A stretch of 64,000 nucleotides of DNA from ChocPot-Mid sp043804925 (GCA_043804925.1 JAZDIP010000069.1:1-64000), one strand, 5' to 3'. Positions 17,459 to 25,701 are shown, counted from the first letter of the stretch. Notes: generated by a model from the letters alone, not told the origin. A program made the numbers and translations.

Positions 17459-17548
17459 CTAATCTTTGAAACAACGAATAGAATAATCCTCTAAAGCTTG
17501 CTTTGCAAGTTGTTGACCTAATAGTGCAAATTGTTGAATAGTTTCCAT
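17459..17548 (-). pseudogene. Mini reading frame ending in a paralog tail, copy C
   Basis: 29 codons starting METIQQFALLG and ending EDYSIRCFKD plus stop. The last ten residues resemble the end of the intact paralog-domain protein (FSVRCVKD), while the first part is unrelated. It starts 11 nt after the stop of the gene at 17560-18462 on the same strand. It may be a leftover of an earlier cassette whose ORF was deleted; a translated micro-ORF cannot be excluded. Confidence 0.5.
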
Positions 17549-17559
17549 AAAATTTTTGC

Positions 17560-18462
17560 TCAATCCTTGACACAACGAACGGAAAATCCCATCACTTTTT
17601 CCATATAATCACCTTGAATACTGGTTTTATCATTGATTATTGACCAATAATTAAGACCCATATCATACCATTCGGTGGATGACCACCAACAGCCCAGAAC
17701 TCCAATAAAAATGTATGACCCATCTATGTCACGAGCTGCACCCGGACGTGCTGAAAACCCACTTTCATTGGTAGCACCTATATTTGGATGTTGCCAAAGG
17801 AATTCCCCTGTTTCCTTCATTTTGCCACCGGCAACTTCTTCACCACCCAAGTAATTTATAAGTGTAGTCCATTCTGCCTCAGTTGGTATATGCCAACCAA
17901 CCGGAGCTAAGCCACGTGGATCAGTTATGGCATACCCATTGTATAGTTTACCATATAATGTATTTAAATATGGATTATTATGATAATAACACCATGCTCC
18001 TGTTTTTAGGTTTATCCATGCTGATGAGTCTGTAACTTGTTGTATTGTATCTCCATTTCGATAATGGTCAACATCCAGATTTTTTGACATCCAAACCTGT
18101 TCGCCAATTGTTATGGGTAAGTTTTCATCATTTTTAAATATAACACTGTCAATTTTGCTTAGTGTAATTGAATTTGGGTATCCAAATATACTAATTTCTA
18201 ATTTCAAATTATTTTTACTATCAGTTTTAAATTTTATATTTTTTATAAACTCATACGGAAAATATGCTATTTTATCCTTTTCAAAATAAACATACAAAAC
18301 ATTATTAGTTTCACTCTCTTTTACCAATATATCCTCAATATCCGAGATATTATATTCCCTGAAACTCCCATCACTCAAATAAAATTTAATAATCGGCTCT
18401 TGCTGTGCAAAAAGAGATATTGCAAAAAAGAACAGCGACAAAAATAATATTGTCTCTTTCAT
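17560..18462 (-). CDS. Exported Fibrobacter succinogenes major paralogous domain protein
   Basis: 300 aa with a signal peptide (ETILFLSLFFFAISLFA). The first third, with IKFYLSDGSFREYNISDIEDI and repeated KIDSVIFK-like phrases, is the same linker type as in the gene at 14193. From about residue 135 there is the FISUMP domain: IGEQVWMSKNLDVDHYRNGD, APVGWHIPTEAEWTTLINYLGG, and the closing GFSVRCVKD. Function of this domain is unknown; such proteins are secreted and often occur in many copies per genome. Its 3' tail is duplicated three times downstream. Confidence 0.88.
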   Translation of the reverse strand: MKETILFLSLFFFAISLFAQQEPIIKFYLSDGSFREYNISDIEDILVKESETNNVLYVYFEKDKIAYFPYEFIKNIKFKTDSKNNLKLEISIFGYPNSITLSKIDSVIFKNDENLPITIGEQVWMSKNLDVDHYRNGDTIQQVTDSSAWINLKTGAWCYYHNNPYLNTLYGKLYNGYAITDPRGLAPVGWHIPTEAEWTTLINYLGGEEVAGGKMKETGEFLWQHPNIGATNESGFSARPGAARDIDGSYIFIGVLGCWWSSTEWYDMGLNYWSIINDKTSIQGDYMEKVMGFSVRCVKD

Positions 18463-18476
18463 ATTTTTTGTCCTTC

Positions 18477-18935
18477 CTATTTAACTAAAATCATTTTCTT
18501 TGCCTGTACCTCTGTCCCAAATCGTACTTCGTAATAATAAACTCCACTCTGAACGCGGTTATTGTTAAAGTCCAGACAGTTCCATGGTAAAGAATTCTTA
18601 CCTGTCTGGCAATGTACACAATTCAAAGTTTGAATTTGTTTGCCGGAATTATCATAGATAATTATTTCTACATTCCCCGTTTGTGCAATTTCAAATTCAA
18701 GAGATGTTTGTTCTGAGAACGGATTTGGGTAATTGCCCTCAACACTGAGATTGGAAGTACCTGTTGGTTCATCTTTCACTGATAAGATATTCTCAAATTG
18801 AATTTTTTGAATTTGAGAAATTGTGATTGTATCGGTTTGTCCGCTTTTCAATTTGATTAGCAAAGCATCGCTCTGAGCCATGGCATTAATGCTTAAAGCT
18901 ATGATAAAAGCCAAGAAAGTAATGAAAAGTTTCAT
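18477..18935 (-). CDS. Small T9SS-sorted exported protein
   Basis: 152 aa. Signal peptide (KLFITFLAFIIALSINAMA), then a KLKSGQTDTITISQIQKIQFE linker like those of the two neighbouring genes, and a complete type IX secretion C-terminal sorting domain from about residue 67 (GNYPNPFSEQTSLEFEIAQTG to GVYYYEVRFG and KKMILVK). The mature body is almost only the sorting domain. It lies 14 nt before the paralog-domain gene, so the two are likely co-transcribed. A promoter-like element shared with the sigma factor gene lies about 55 nt upstream. Confidence 0.85.
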   Translation of the reverse strand: MKLFITFLAFIIALSINAMAQSDALLIKLKSGQTDTITISQIQKIQFENILSVKDEPTGTSNLSVEGNYPNPFSEQTSLEFEIAQTGNVEIIIYDNSGKQIQTLNCVHCQTGKNSLPWNCLDFNNNRVQSGVYYYEVRFGTEVQAKKMILVK

Positions 18936-18990
18936 AAGAGCACCTCATAAAAAATTTATATATAATAGACTTTTTGCAATATTAATATTA

Positions 18991-19025
18991 TATAAAGACA
19001 CATGAACATCAAAAACGTCTCGAAA
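18991..19025 (-). promoter_or_regulatory. Conserved promoter-like element, copy 1
   Basis: A 35-nt stretch beginning TATAAAGACACA matches 54599-54633 at 29 of 35 positions, with TATAAAGACACA identical. On the minus strand both read GA(G/A)AC-TTTTTG-GTGTCTTTATA, which could be the -35 and -10 regions of an alternative sigma factor. Here it is about 55 nt upstream of the T9SS protein gene; the other copy lies upstream of the ECF-like sigma gene. The sigma assignment is inference. Confidence 0.5.
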
Positions 19026-19127
19026 TTTACTAAAATAATTATTATTTCCAAAATTATTTGTCAGTTTATTTGCGAACTGTTATTTTGCTTAGTTAAATTA
19101 GTTTGAATTGATAATAATCTTAATATT

Positions 19128-22100
19128 TTGGCAGTAAACGGGGAAAATAAAGAAAGCAGACAGCAGACGGCAGACAGCAGACGGGAAGTTGGGAAAAAGG
19201 AGAATGGAGAAGGGAAAAGGGAGGAATTCTTAACACCATTTGGAAATAACGGTGATGAGGAGCTTGCCGAGATTACCGTTCGGGGTGCAAGGGAACATAA
19301 CCTTAAGGGTGTTGACCTGAAAATTCCGAGGGATAAACTTGTGGTTTTTACGGGTATTTCCGGCTCCGGCAAGTCGTCATTGGCATTTGATACCTTATAT
19401 GCAGAAGGTCAGAGAAGATATGTTGAATGTTTATCTGCTTATGCACGCCAATTTTTAGGTATGATGAAAAAACCTGACGTGGACAGCATAGAAGGGCTTT
19501 CGCCGGCAATCAGTATCGAACAAAAGTCTATTAGTCACAATCCCCGTTCAACTGTCGGGACAGTTACTGAAATTTACGATTATCTTAGATTATTATATGC
19601 AAAAATTGGTATTCAGTACTGCGTTGATTGCAATATTCCCGTCCAGAAAAAATCAAGCGAACAAATCGTTGATGATATAATGGCGAATTTCGATAAAGTT
19701 AAAATTCAAATTCTTTCTCCAATAGTCAAAGGAAGAAAGGGACATTATAAAGAACTTTTTGAACGCTTGCAAAAACAAGGTTTCACAAAGGTTCGGGTAG
19801 ATGGGGAAATTAGGGAAATCAGAGACGGCATGCAGTTAGACCGTTACAAAATCCATAATATTGAATTAATAGTTGACCGATGTATTCCGGAAAAAGGTCA
19901 GGAACACAGAATTACTGAATCGGTTGAATTGGCATTAAAAGCCGGTGAAGAAGCAATGATGATTCTTTATTCAGTTGACAGTCGACAGTCAACAGTTGAC
20001 AGTAATCAATTAACAATTCACAATTCACAATTAACAATTCATTCGGAGAAGGGAGAAGGGAAAAGGGAAAAGGGAGAAGGGATTTGGTTGGAAAAGTTGT
20101 ATAGTACGCAATATACATGTCCTTCTTGTAATAAGGCATACCATGAACCTGCACCGAATATGTTTTCATATAATTCGCCTTATGGTGCTTGTCCGAATTG
20201 CCAGGGATTAGGTGAAATTAAAGATTTTGATAAGCAATTGGTAATTCAGGACAGGTCAATGTCAATATCCAATGGTGGAATACTTGTAATGGGTAAACAA
20301 AGGGAAAATTGGCTTTGGTCGCAAATTGAATCTTTTGCTTTGGACAATGACATTGATTTGGAAGCACCAATTAGTTCTTTACCAGAAGAGAAAATTAACC
20401 GTCTATTATTCGGAAGTGAAGATGAAACTGTAAAAGTCAAATATAAATTTGCATCCGGTAAAACTACATATTACCATAAATTTATAGGACTTCTGCCAAG
20501 TTTATTACATCATTATGAAAATACTTCATCGGGAACCATTAGGAAAAACTACGAGAATTTCATGACCGGCCAACCCTGCCCGGTTTGCAATGGTGGAAGA
20601 CTTAAATTAGAAAATTTAAAAATTTTGATACAGGATTACTCAATCAAAGATATAGTTAAATCGGATATAAATCAATCGGTTGAATTATTTCAGTTGATAA
20701 AGAATAATCTCTCCGAAAGAGAAGAAAAAATAGCGTCTATTATTATTTCTGAAATAATATCGAGATTGAGTTTCCTGAAAGAGGTTGGTTTGTCCTATTT
20801 AACTTTGGACAGACCTGTAAATTCTCTTTCAGGCGGTGAATCTCAAAGAATCCGGCTTGCTTCGCAAATTGGTTCAGAACTCGTTGGAATATTATATGTT
20901 CTCGATGAACCAAGTATCGGGCTGCATCAGCATGATAACAACAAACTCATCAACTCACTGAAAAGATTAAGGGATATTGGCAATACCGTAATAGTTGTTG
21001 AGCATGATAAGGCAATGATAGAGCAATCCGATTTTGTTGTTGATATTGGTCCCGGTGCAGGTGTGCATGGTGGAGAAATAATACTGACCAAAACACCTGA
21101 TGAAATAAAGAAAATGACTAATGGTGAATCTGAACGTTCTTTAACTGCAAAATATCTGAAGAATGAAAAGAAAATACCATTACCGGTAACCAGACGACAA
21201 GGCAATGGAGCAAGATTGAAATTAATCGGTGCGAAAGGAAATAATCTTCAGAATCTTTCAATAAATTTCCCACTGGGAGTTTCGATTTGTGTAACAGGAA
21301 TGAGCGGTTCGGGAAAATCTTCTTTGATAAATGACACGCTCTACCCCATTTTGGCAAGGCATTTTTACCGCTCTGTTCTTGTTCCGCTTGAGCATGAAGG
21401 AATCGAAGGACTAAATTACATTGACAAGGTAATCGAAATAGACCAAAGCCCTATAGGGAGAACGCCACGTTCAAATCCTGCAACATACACAGGTTTATTT
21501 ACCATAATTAGAGACTTCTTTGCATTACTACCCGAAGCAAAAATCAGGGGATATAAGGCAGGACGATTCTCATTCAATGTTCCCGGAGGCAGATGCGAAG
21601 AATGTGAAGGCGGGGGTATTAAAAAAATAGAAATGAATTTCCTGCCTGATGTATATGTAACCTGTGATGTTTGCAATGGAAAACGGTATAACAGGGAAAC
21701 ACGAGAAGTAAAATACAAGGGCAAATCAATCGCCGATGTACTCGATATGACAGTTGTCGAAGCTCTTGATTTCTTCAGTGAAATTCCGAAAATAAAACGC
21801 AAACTCTCTACTTTAAATGAAGTCGGTTTGGGATATATCACTTTAGGACAGCAGGCACCAACACTTTCCGGTGGTGAAGCACAAAGAGTGAAATTAGCTA
21901 CAGAACTTTCGAAAATCAGTACAGGAAAAACCTTATATTTACTTGATGAACCAACAACAGGTCTGCATTTTGAAGATATCCGCATTCTCTTGAAGTTGCT
22001 GAACAAATTAGTTGATAGAGGAAATACAGTTATTATCATAGAACATAATCTCGAAGTGATTAAATGTGCAGATTGGATTATTGACTTAGGACCCGAAGGT

Positions 22101-22208
22101 GGTTCAAAAGGCGGACTGCTTGTTGCTGAAGGCACTCCCGAAGATATTTGCAAGGTCGAAAGCAGCTATACGGGGCAATACCTGAAGAAGGAAATTAAAA
22201 CCAGTTAA
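19128..22208 (+). CDS. uvrA: UvrABC excinuclease subunit A, with repeat-derived insertions
   Basis: 1,026 aa against about 940 usual. Motifs: first Walker A GISGSGKSS near residue 76, zinc-module cysteines CPSC and CPNC, ABC signature LSGGESQRIRLASQ, second Walker A GMSGSGKSS, second zinc finger CEEC/CDVC and LSGGEAQRVKLATEL. It recognises DNA damage with UvrB. The extra length comes from two places: about 37 residues before the family start (AEITVRGAREHNL) and about 37 residues near 282-318 (SVDSRQSTVDSNQL and following). Both are encoded by low-complexity repeats found between genes elsewhere. No in-frame ATG exists before the conserved region; TTG at 19128 is the most likely start. Confidence 0.94.
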   Translation: MAVNGENKESRQQTADSRREVGKKENGEGKREEFLTPFGNNGDEELAEITVRGAREHNLKGVDLKIPRDKLVVFTGISGSGKSSLAFDTLYAEGQRRYVECLSAYARQFLGMMKKPDVDSIEGLSPAISIEQKSISHNPRSTVGTVTEIYDYLRLLYAKIGIQYCVDCNIPVQKKSSEQIVDDIMANFDKVKIQILSPIVKGRKGHYKELFERLQKQGFTKVRVDGEIREIRDGMQLDRYKIHNIELIVDRCIPEKGQEHRITESVELALKAGEEAMMILYSVDSRQSTVDSNQLTIHNSQLTIHSEKGEGKREKGEGIWLEKLYSTQYTCPSCNKAYHEPAPNMFSYNSPYGACPNCQGLGEIKDFDKQLVIQDRSMSISNGGILVMGKQRENWLWSQIESFALDNDIDLEAPISSLPEEKINRLLFGSEDETVKVKYKFASGKTTYYHKFIGLLPSLLHHYENTSSGTIRKNYENFMTGQPCPVCNGGRLKLENLKILIQDYSIKDIVKSDINQSVELFQLIKNNLSEREEKIASIIISEIISRLSFLKEVGLSYLTLDRPVNSLSGGESQRIRLASQIGSELVGILYVLDEPSIGLHQHDNNKLINSLKRLRDIGNTVIVVEHDKAMIEQSDFVVDIGPGAGVHGGEIILTKTPDEIKKMTNGESERSLTAKYLKNEKKIPLPVTRRQGNGARLKLIGAKGNNLQNLSINFPLGVSICVTGMSGSGKSSLINDTLYPILARHFYRSVLVPLEHEGIEGLNYIDKVIEIDQSPIGRTPRSNPATYTGLFTIIRDFFALLPEAKIRGYKAGRFSFNVPGGRCEECEGGGIKKIEMNFLPDVYVTCDVCNGKRYNRETREVKYKGKSIADVLDMTVVEALDFFSEIPKIKRKLSTLNEVGLGYITLGQQAPTLSGGEAQRVKLATELSKISTGKTLYLLDEPTTGLHFEDIRILLKLLNKLVDRGNTVIIIEHNLEVIKCADWIIDLGPEGGSKGGLLVAEGTPEDICKVESSYTGQYLKKEIKTS
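19151..19226 (+). repeat. Low-complexity repeat encoding the UvrA N-terminal extension
   Basis: CAGACAGCAGACGG units followed by GGAGAAGGGAAAAGGGAGG. The first unit type is shared with 10857-10872, the second with 20045-20081 inside the same gene. Translated, it gives a charged extension (SRQQTADSRREVGKK) that UvrA proteins do not normally have. Confidence 0.7.
19972..20081 (+). repeat. In-frame low-complexity insertion in uvrA
   Basis: Three unit types in series: GTTGACAGTCGACAGTCAAC, AATTAACAATTCACAATTC and GGAGAAGGGAAAAGGG. All occur in intergenic gaps of this window in similar form. The insertion keeps the frame and lies in the region between the UvrA interaction domain and the zinc-binding CPSC segment, where families vary in length. 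Confidence 0.75.
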
Positions 22209-22266
22209 TAAAGTTTATAAAGTAGAAAGTTTTAAAGTTTCAAAGTTTCAAAGTTGAAAGTTTGTA
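22207..22266. repeat. AAAGTTTATAAAGTAGAAAG-type repeat block
   Basis: Immediately after the uvrA stop, quasi-repeats of AAAGTTTATAAAGTAGAAAG and AGTTTCAAAGTTTCAAAGTT. This is the same family, in reverse orientation, as the repeat blocks at 16019-16064 and 16717-16747, and recurs at 25462-25491. Confidence 0.65.
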
Positions 22267-22275
22267 AAGAAGCCG

Positions 22276-22709
22276 TTATCCTTGTTATTGGAAATGAATA
22301 AAAATTAATTTGTTTTTTTAAAATATTTATATTTTGTAGCAATGTGGTTATTTGTCTGTTGTGTTTTTTTTTAATTTGCAAACAGCAAACAGCAAAAGGA
22401 TTTTGTTTTTTTGAAAATTGATAATTGGTATTTTTAATATAAATAAGGATTATTTTTTTCTTTGTTGCCTTTAGGTTCTTTTAAAGTTTTATCATAAAAA
22501 TATTTCACAAAAAATTTAACCGATGAAAATTGGTGCAAGGAGATTTTTTTGCCTGTGAGGGCAACAAAGAAATTCTCTGTCGCCATTAAGGAATTGCTAT
22601 GTGATAGCTTTTCGGACAAGAAGCTACCATATAGTAAGGAAAGAATGGTTGTCCCGGCAGAGATTTTAATTTAATTTATTATTTACTAATTATTGAAAGG
22701 AGTTTTAAA
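22276..22709. other. Intergenic region with inverted-repeat features, no clear gene
   Basis: No convincing gene. The segment contains a 10-bp inverted repeat, CTTTGTTGCC at 22460-22469 and GGCAACAAAG at 22560-22569, and an imperfect hairpin around 22594-22630 (CTATGTGATAGCTT and AAGCTACCATATAG). A plus-strand frame without a start (about 22498-22675, ending ERMVVPAEILI) and a minus-strand frame at 22434-22619 overlap; neither resembles a known protein. It could hold a gene remnant or a structured leader for the downstream gene. A strong ribosome site (AAAGGAG) for the next gene is at the right end. Confidence 0.35.
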
Positions 22710-23210
22710 ATGAAGAAGATTATTTTTTTTATATTGTTCTTATTATCACAAATTTATTTATTTTCTGAAACTACTGATTATAGATCTCTACAAATAGATG
22801 GATGCACTGCAACTGGATATACGAATATACTATCCTTTGAGTGGATATCTGATGATACAGTTAAAGTTCAAAAGTCAGGAGGCATAAGCACAGGTAATGA
22901 TAAATTTTGTTCTTATGCTCTCTCCGGGGTAACAGTAAATAAAAATGATACTGGATGGACAATTAGTGGTGGAGATGATATTTGGATGATACCATTTGAA
23001 GGTAATTTGGTAGCAACACAGTGTACCGAACAAGTCGATTTAGATTGTAAATGCTGTGGAGGAACTGGAAATTGCCATGCTGAAGACGAGCTTATAGATG
23101 ATGGAAGTTTAATTTTATACTGTTCACAAAGTTCATGTACCGGTTCTTGCCCTACGGTAATAATTATACTTCCACCTCTTGATGAAATAAGGGCGGTGTG
23201 GTTTTTGTAA
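22710..23210 (+). CDS. Exported Cys-rich protein of unknown function
   Basis: 166 aa with a clear signal peptide (KKIIFFILFLLSQIYLFS) and a strong AAAGGAG ribosome site 9 nt upstream. The central part is beta-rich (SFEWISDDTVKVQ, GWTISGGDDIWMI). The C-terminal third is rich in cysteines: CTEQVDLDCKCCGGTGNCH, then YCSQSSCTGSC, and a hydrophobic end. The cluster with neighbouring glycines suggests disulfides or metal binding. No family is recognised. The next gene encodes an exported thioredoxin-like protein that could serve its disulfides, which is inference. Confidence 0.7.
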   Translation: MKKIIFFILFLLSQIYLFSETTDYRSLQIDGCTATGYTNILSFEWISDDTVKVQKSGGISTGNDKFCSYALSGVTVNKNDTGWTISGGDDIWMIPFEGNLVATQCTEQVDLDCKCCGGTGNCHAEDELIDDGSLILYCSQSSCTGSCPTVIIILPPLDEIRAVWFL

Positions 23211-23243
23211 AGGCTGCTGCTGTAATAATCGATTAAATTTCTT

Positions 23244-23280
23244 TTGTTGCAGTGAAATAATTATTTCACTGCAACAATTT
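23244..23280. terminator. Perfect 17-bp palindromic terminator
   Basis: 17-bp arms 23244-23260 and 23261-23277 (TTGTTGCAGTGAAATAA and its complement) without spacer, followed by TTT. In RNA this folds into a long hairpin with an AATT turn. It terminates the Cys-rich protein gene and lies 33 nt before the next start. Confidence 0.7.
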
Positions 23281-23309
23281 ATAATTAATAATAGAAAAGA
23301 GATTAAATT

Positions 23310-24512
23310 ATGCAATTATTGTTAAAAATTATCGTATTACTGATATTACCTACTTTAAATATTAATTCTGAAGAAATAACACCTAAAAGTATAATAAATC
23401 AAGTTATTGAAGTTTACAACCAAATAAACTCATTTTCATGCATTATTGAGTATAGTGAAAAGAGCTATTCATCTGATGATACAATAAGAACTAATGCTAT
23501 TTGTAATATTCTAAAAATAAAAAAAGATTTTCTTAATTATCAATTAATTTGGTATTCAACAGATAAAGACAGGGAAATAATAAGCTTAAAAGATAAATCT
23601 TATAAAATTATCCATAGTACAAAAACTATTTTTGAATACCTTGGAAAACAACATCAGGAAAATGTGATTAGGGGAGATGTTTTGGAAAGAAACTTTTTAA
23701 ATCCAGAAGGTGTGTTAATAACCCTAAACACAAATTCAATAAAATATTCTATAGAATCAATTAATGAAGATAGTATCTCATATTGGAATATAAGGTTTAT
23801 AATGCCTAATCAATGGGGAAGGAGCGATATACAAAAAAACTTCTGGATCGATAAAAAGACAAATTATATGAACAAAATTGAAACAATCCTAAAATATCAA
23901 GGGAATTATCAATATAAAAAATGGATTATGAAAAATTTAATAACAACAAATTTAGATTCGAATATTATTTTATATAGAATTGATAGTTTGTTAAAAAAAT
24001 ATACATTATTAAATGTCGATAGTCTTTTTGTCAAATCAAAGCAAGAAAACCCTCTTCTAAACAATGCTACTAAAGCTCCTTTGATTTCAGGATATTTTTA
24101 TCAAAAAAAACAAATAGTTAATTTGAATAATTTTGAAGGGAAAACAATTTTGCTTGATTTTTGGTATATGTCATGTTCCCCTTGTGTAAAAGCCATACCT
24201 GAAATAAACAAATTATATAATAAATACAAGAAAAAAGGTTTAATAGCTATTGGGATTAACAGCAATGATGATTATCATAATAAGAAACGTCTACAAAAAT
24301 TTGTTGAATATAATAAAATTAATTATCCATTACTTTTTGTTGAAAAATCAGTTGACAGTGTATATCATATACATGCTTATCCGACACTTTACCTTATAGA
24401 CAAAACTGGTAAAATAGTATATACTCAAGAAGGGTATAAACTAAATAAAGACAATAAACCAAATACAGATTCTTTAGAATATTATATTAAGAAAAGTCTA
24501 AAATTAAAATGA
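23310..24512 (+). CDS. Exported TlpA-type thioredoxin-like protein with N-terminal lipoprotein-carrier-like domain
   Basis: 400 aa. A hydrophobic N-terminus (LLLKIIVLLILPTLNI) acts as export signal. Residues about 20-235 form a beta-rich region with phrases like NQINSFSCIIEYSEKS and NFWIDKKTNYMNKIE that recall the LolA/outer-membrane lipoprotein carrier fold. Residues about 255-400 are a thioredoxin domain of the TlpA/ResA kind: LLDFWYMSCSPCVKAIPEINKLY with a CSPC redox pair and the cis-Pro in YPTLYLI. It probably reduces or isomerises disulfides in the periplasm. The neighbouring Cys-rich exported protein is a candidate client. Confidence 0.82.
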   Translation: MQLLLKIIVLLILPTLNINSEEITPKSIINQVIEVYNQINSFSCIIEYSEKSYSSDDTIRTNAICNILKIKKDFLNYQLIWYSTDKDREIISLKDKSYKIIHSTKTIFEYLGKQHQENVIRGDVLERNFLNPEGVLITLNTNSIKYSIESINEDSISYWNIRFIMPNQWGRSDIQKNFWIDKKTNYMNKIETILKYQGNYQYKKWIMKNLITTNLDSNIILYRIDSLLKKYTLLNVDSLFVKSKQENPLLNNATKAPLISGYFYQKKQIVNLNNFEGKTILLDFWYMSCSPCVKAIPEINKLYNKYKKKGLIAIGINSNDDYHNKKRLQKFVEYNKINYPLLFVEKSVDSVYHIHAYPTLYLIDKTGKIVYTQEGYKLNKDNKPNTDSLEYYIKKSLKLK

Positions 24513-24558
24513 TTTATCAAAAAATTTTTTAAATAAATTTTCTTTTTCTTAACAACAT

Positions 24559-25458
24559 ATGAAAAATTTTATTATTCATATACTAATTCTATTATTTGCT
24601 TTAGGTTGTTTTCCTACAATTCTTGTTGCTCAAAAGTTCACTTTCCACCCATACGACTTTCGTGTCTCCATGGCTGTTTCACAGTCAGCAGTGAATGATT
24701 GGAAGCAAGGTGAGGTTGTGGCTTTTGAAGGTAATTCTGCCTGGGATTTCCGCAAAAATGTTAGCTTAGATTTTTCGGAAAACTTAAAGAACGACAGCTT
24801 GATTTTCCGTTTCCGGTTTTATTTTGCTTCGGGTATGCTTTACAAAAGCGACAAGAAAAACAAAAACGAATTTTGGCTGCCTACGGATAATATTTTTGGT
24901 AGCGAAGGTGTTTTGGTCTATCCTTTGGGCTGGAAGCTCGACCCTTTCTTTTCAGTTTCATTCTTCTCCCAAATTGTTCCTTCTTTCGTTGTCGTTAAAG
25001 GTGAACAACAAATGACTGCTAAATGCTGGGACCCTGTTACTTCACAGCAGACCTGGGGTTTTGAGTACTCACTAACCGAAACAACAAAGCTAATAACATC
25101 CAGATTCGGAATTTCACTAAAACAAATCCGTGCTTACGACCATACACAAATGACAGACGACAGAAAGACACTTGACATCAAGGAAAGATACAAGCCGGAA
25201 TCGGGAATACAAGGGAAATCCGAAGCAAAGATGAAATTGACTCAAACCTGCGATTACAGAGGAATTCTCGATGCTTTCACTACATTTGAGGATATGACTA
25301 AATGGGTTGTAACATTCCAAAACGAATTTAAAATATCACTCTGGAGTTATCTGGCTATATTAGTCAAGTTCGACCTGGCTTATGACGAGAGGCAATCCTT
25401 CCAAACGCAGTATAACCAAAGTTTGCGTTTCGGAATTGTTGTTGATAGGAATAAATAA
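24559..25458 (+). CDS. DUF3078-family exported protein
   Basis: 299 aa with signal peptide (FIIHILILLFALGCFPTILVA). The first mature segment SVSMAVSQSAVNDWKQGE-like (here SQSAVNDWKQGEVVAFEGNSAWDF) and the following repeated beta-strand pattern match DUF3078, a Bacteroidota outer-membrane-type family of unknown function. The C-terminal strand ends in FGIVVDRNK, as in small beta-barrels. It is 46 nt after the thioredoxin-like gene and may share a transcript with it. Confidence 0.78.
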   Translation: MKNFIIHILILLFALGCFPTILVAQKFTFHPYDFRVSMAVSQSAVNDWKQGEVVAFEGNSAWDFRKNVSLDFSENLKNDSLIFRFRFYFASGMLYKSDKKNKNEFWLPTDNIFGSEGVLVYPLGWKLDPFFSVSFFSQIVPSFVVVKGEQQMTAKCWDPVTSQQTWGFEYSLTETTKLITSRFGISLKQIRAYDHTQMTDDRKTLDIKERYKPESGIQGKSEAKMKLTQTCDYRGILDAFTTFEDMTKWVVTFQNEFKISLWSYLAILVKFDLAYDERQSFQTQYNQSLRFGIVVDRNK

Positions 25459-25461
25459 TTC

Positions 25462-25560
25462 AGTAGAAAGTTTATAAAGTTCATAAAGTTTGAAAGATTA
25501 ATAAGTATCCAATATCATTTTCTATATACTATCTTCTATCTTCTATTTTCTATCTTCTAA
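25462..25560. repeat. Two low-complexity repeat blocks
   Basis: GTAGAAAGTTTATAAAGTT-type units at 25462-25491 and CTATCTTCTATTTTCTATC units at 25515-25560. The second block is nearly identical to 57391-57427, and in both cases it directly adjoins a tRNA or tRNA fragment 3' end. Confidence 0.65.
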
Positions 25561-25565
25561 AGCCG

Positions 25566-25650
25566 CGGAAAAGGTGGGATTCGAACCCACGGTACCTTGC
25601 GGTACACACGCTTTCCAGGCGTGCCAGTTAAACCACTCCTGCACCTTTCC
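25566..25650 (-). tRNA. tRNA-Ser(GGA)
   Basis: Complete cloverleaf on the minus strand: acceptor GGAAAGG with CTTTTCC (one G-T pair), D-arm, anticodon stem with loop CTGGAAA (anticodon GGA), a long variable arm (GTACCGCAAGGTAC) as in class II tRNAs, and T-arm GTGGGTTCGAATCCCAC. CCA is not encoded. Confidence 0.95.
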
Positions 25651-25701
25651 AAGTGTACAAAAATACTGATTTTTTTTGGAATAGACATAAATTAGTGCTA
25701 A

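Noticed and set aside
16065..17548. Integron-like cassette array
   Set aside because: The repeated tails are coding ends of one gene, there is no integron integrase and no attC-like palindrome, so only a cassette-like analogy is kept.
21416..22153. 245-aa minus-strand frame opposite uvrA
   Set aside because: Antisense to a conserved ABC ATPase domain; no ribosome site, and the conserved frame explains the sequence.
22434..22619. 61-aa minus-strand reading frame
   Set aside because: No ribosome binding site, no recognised family, and overlap with an inverted repeat; kept only as part of the intergenic entry.
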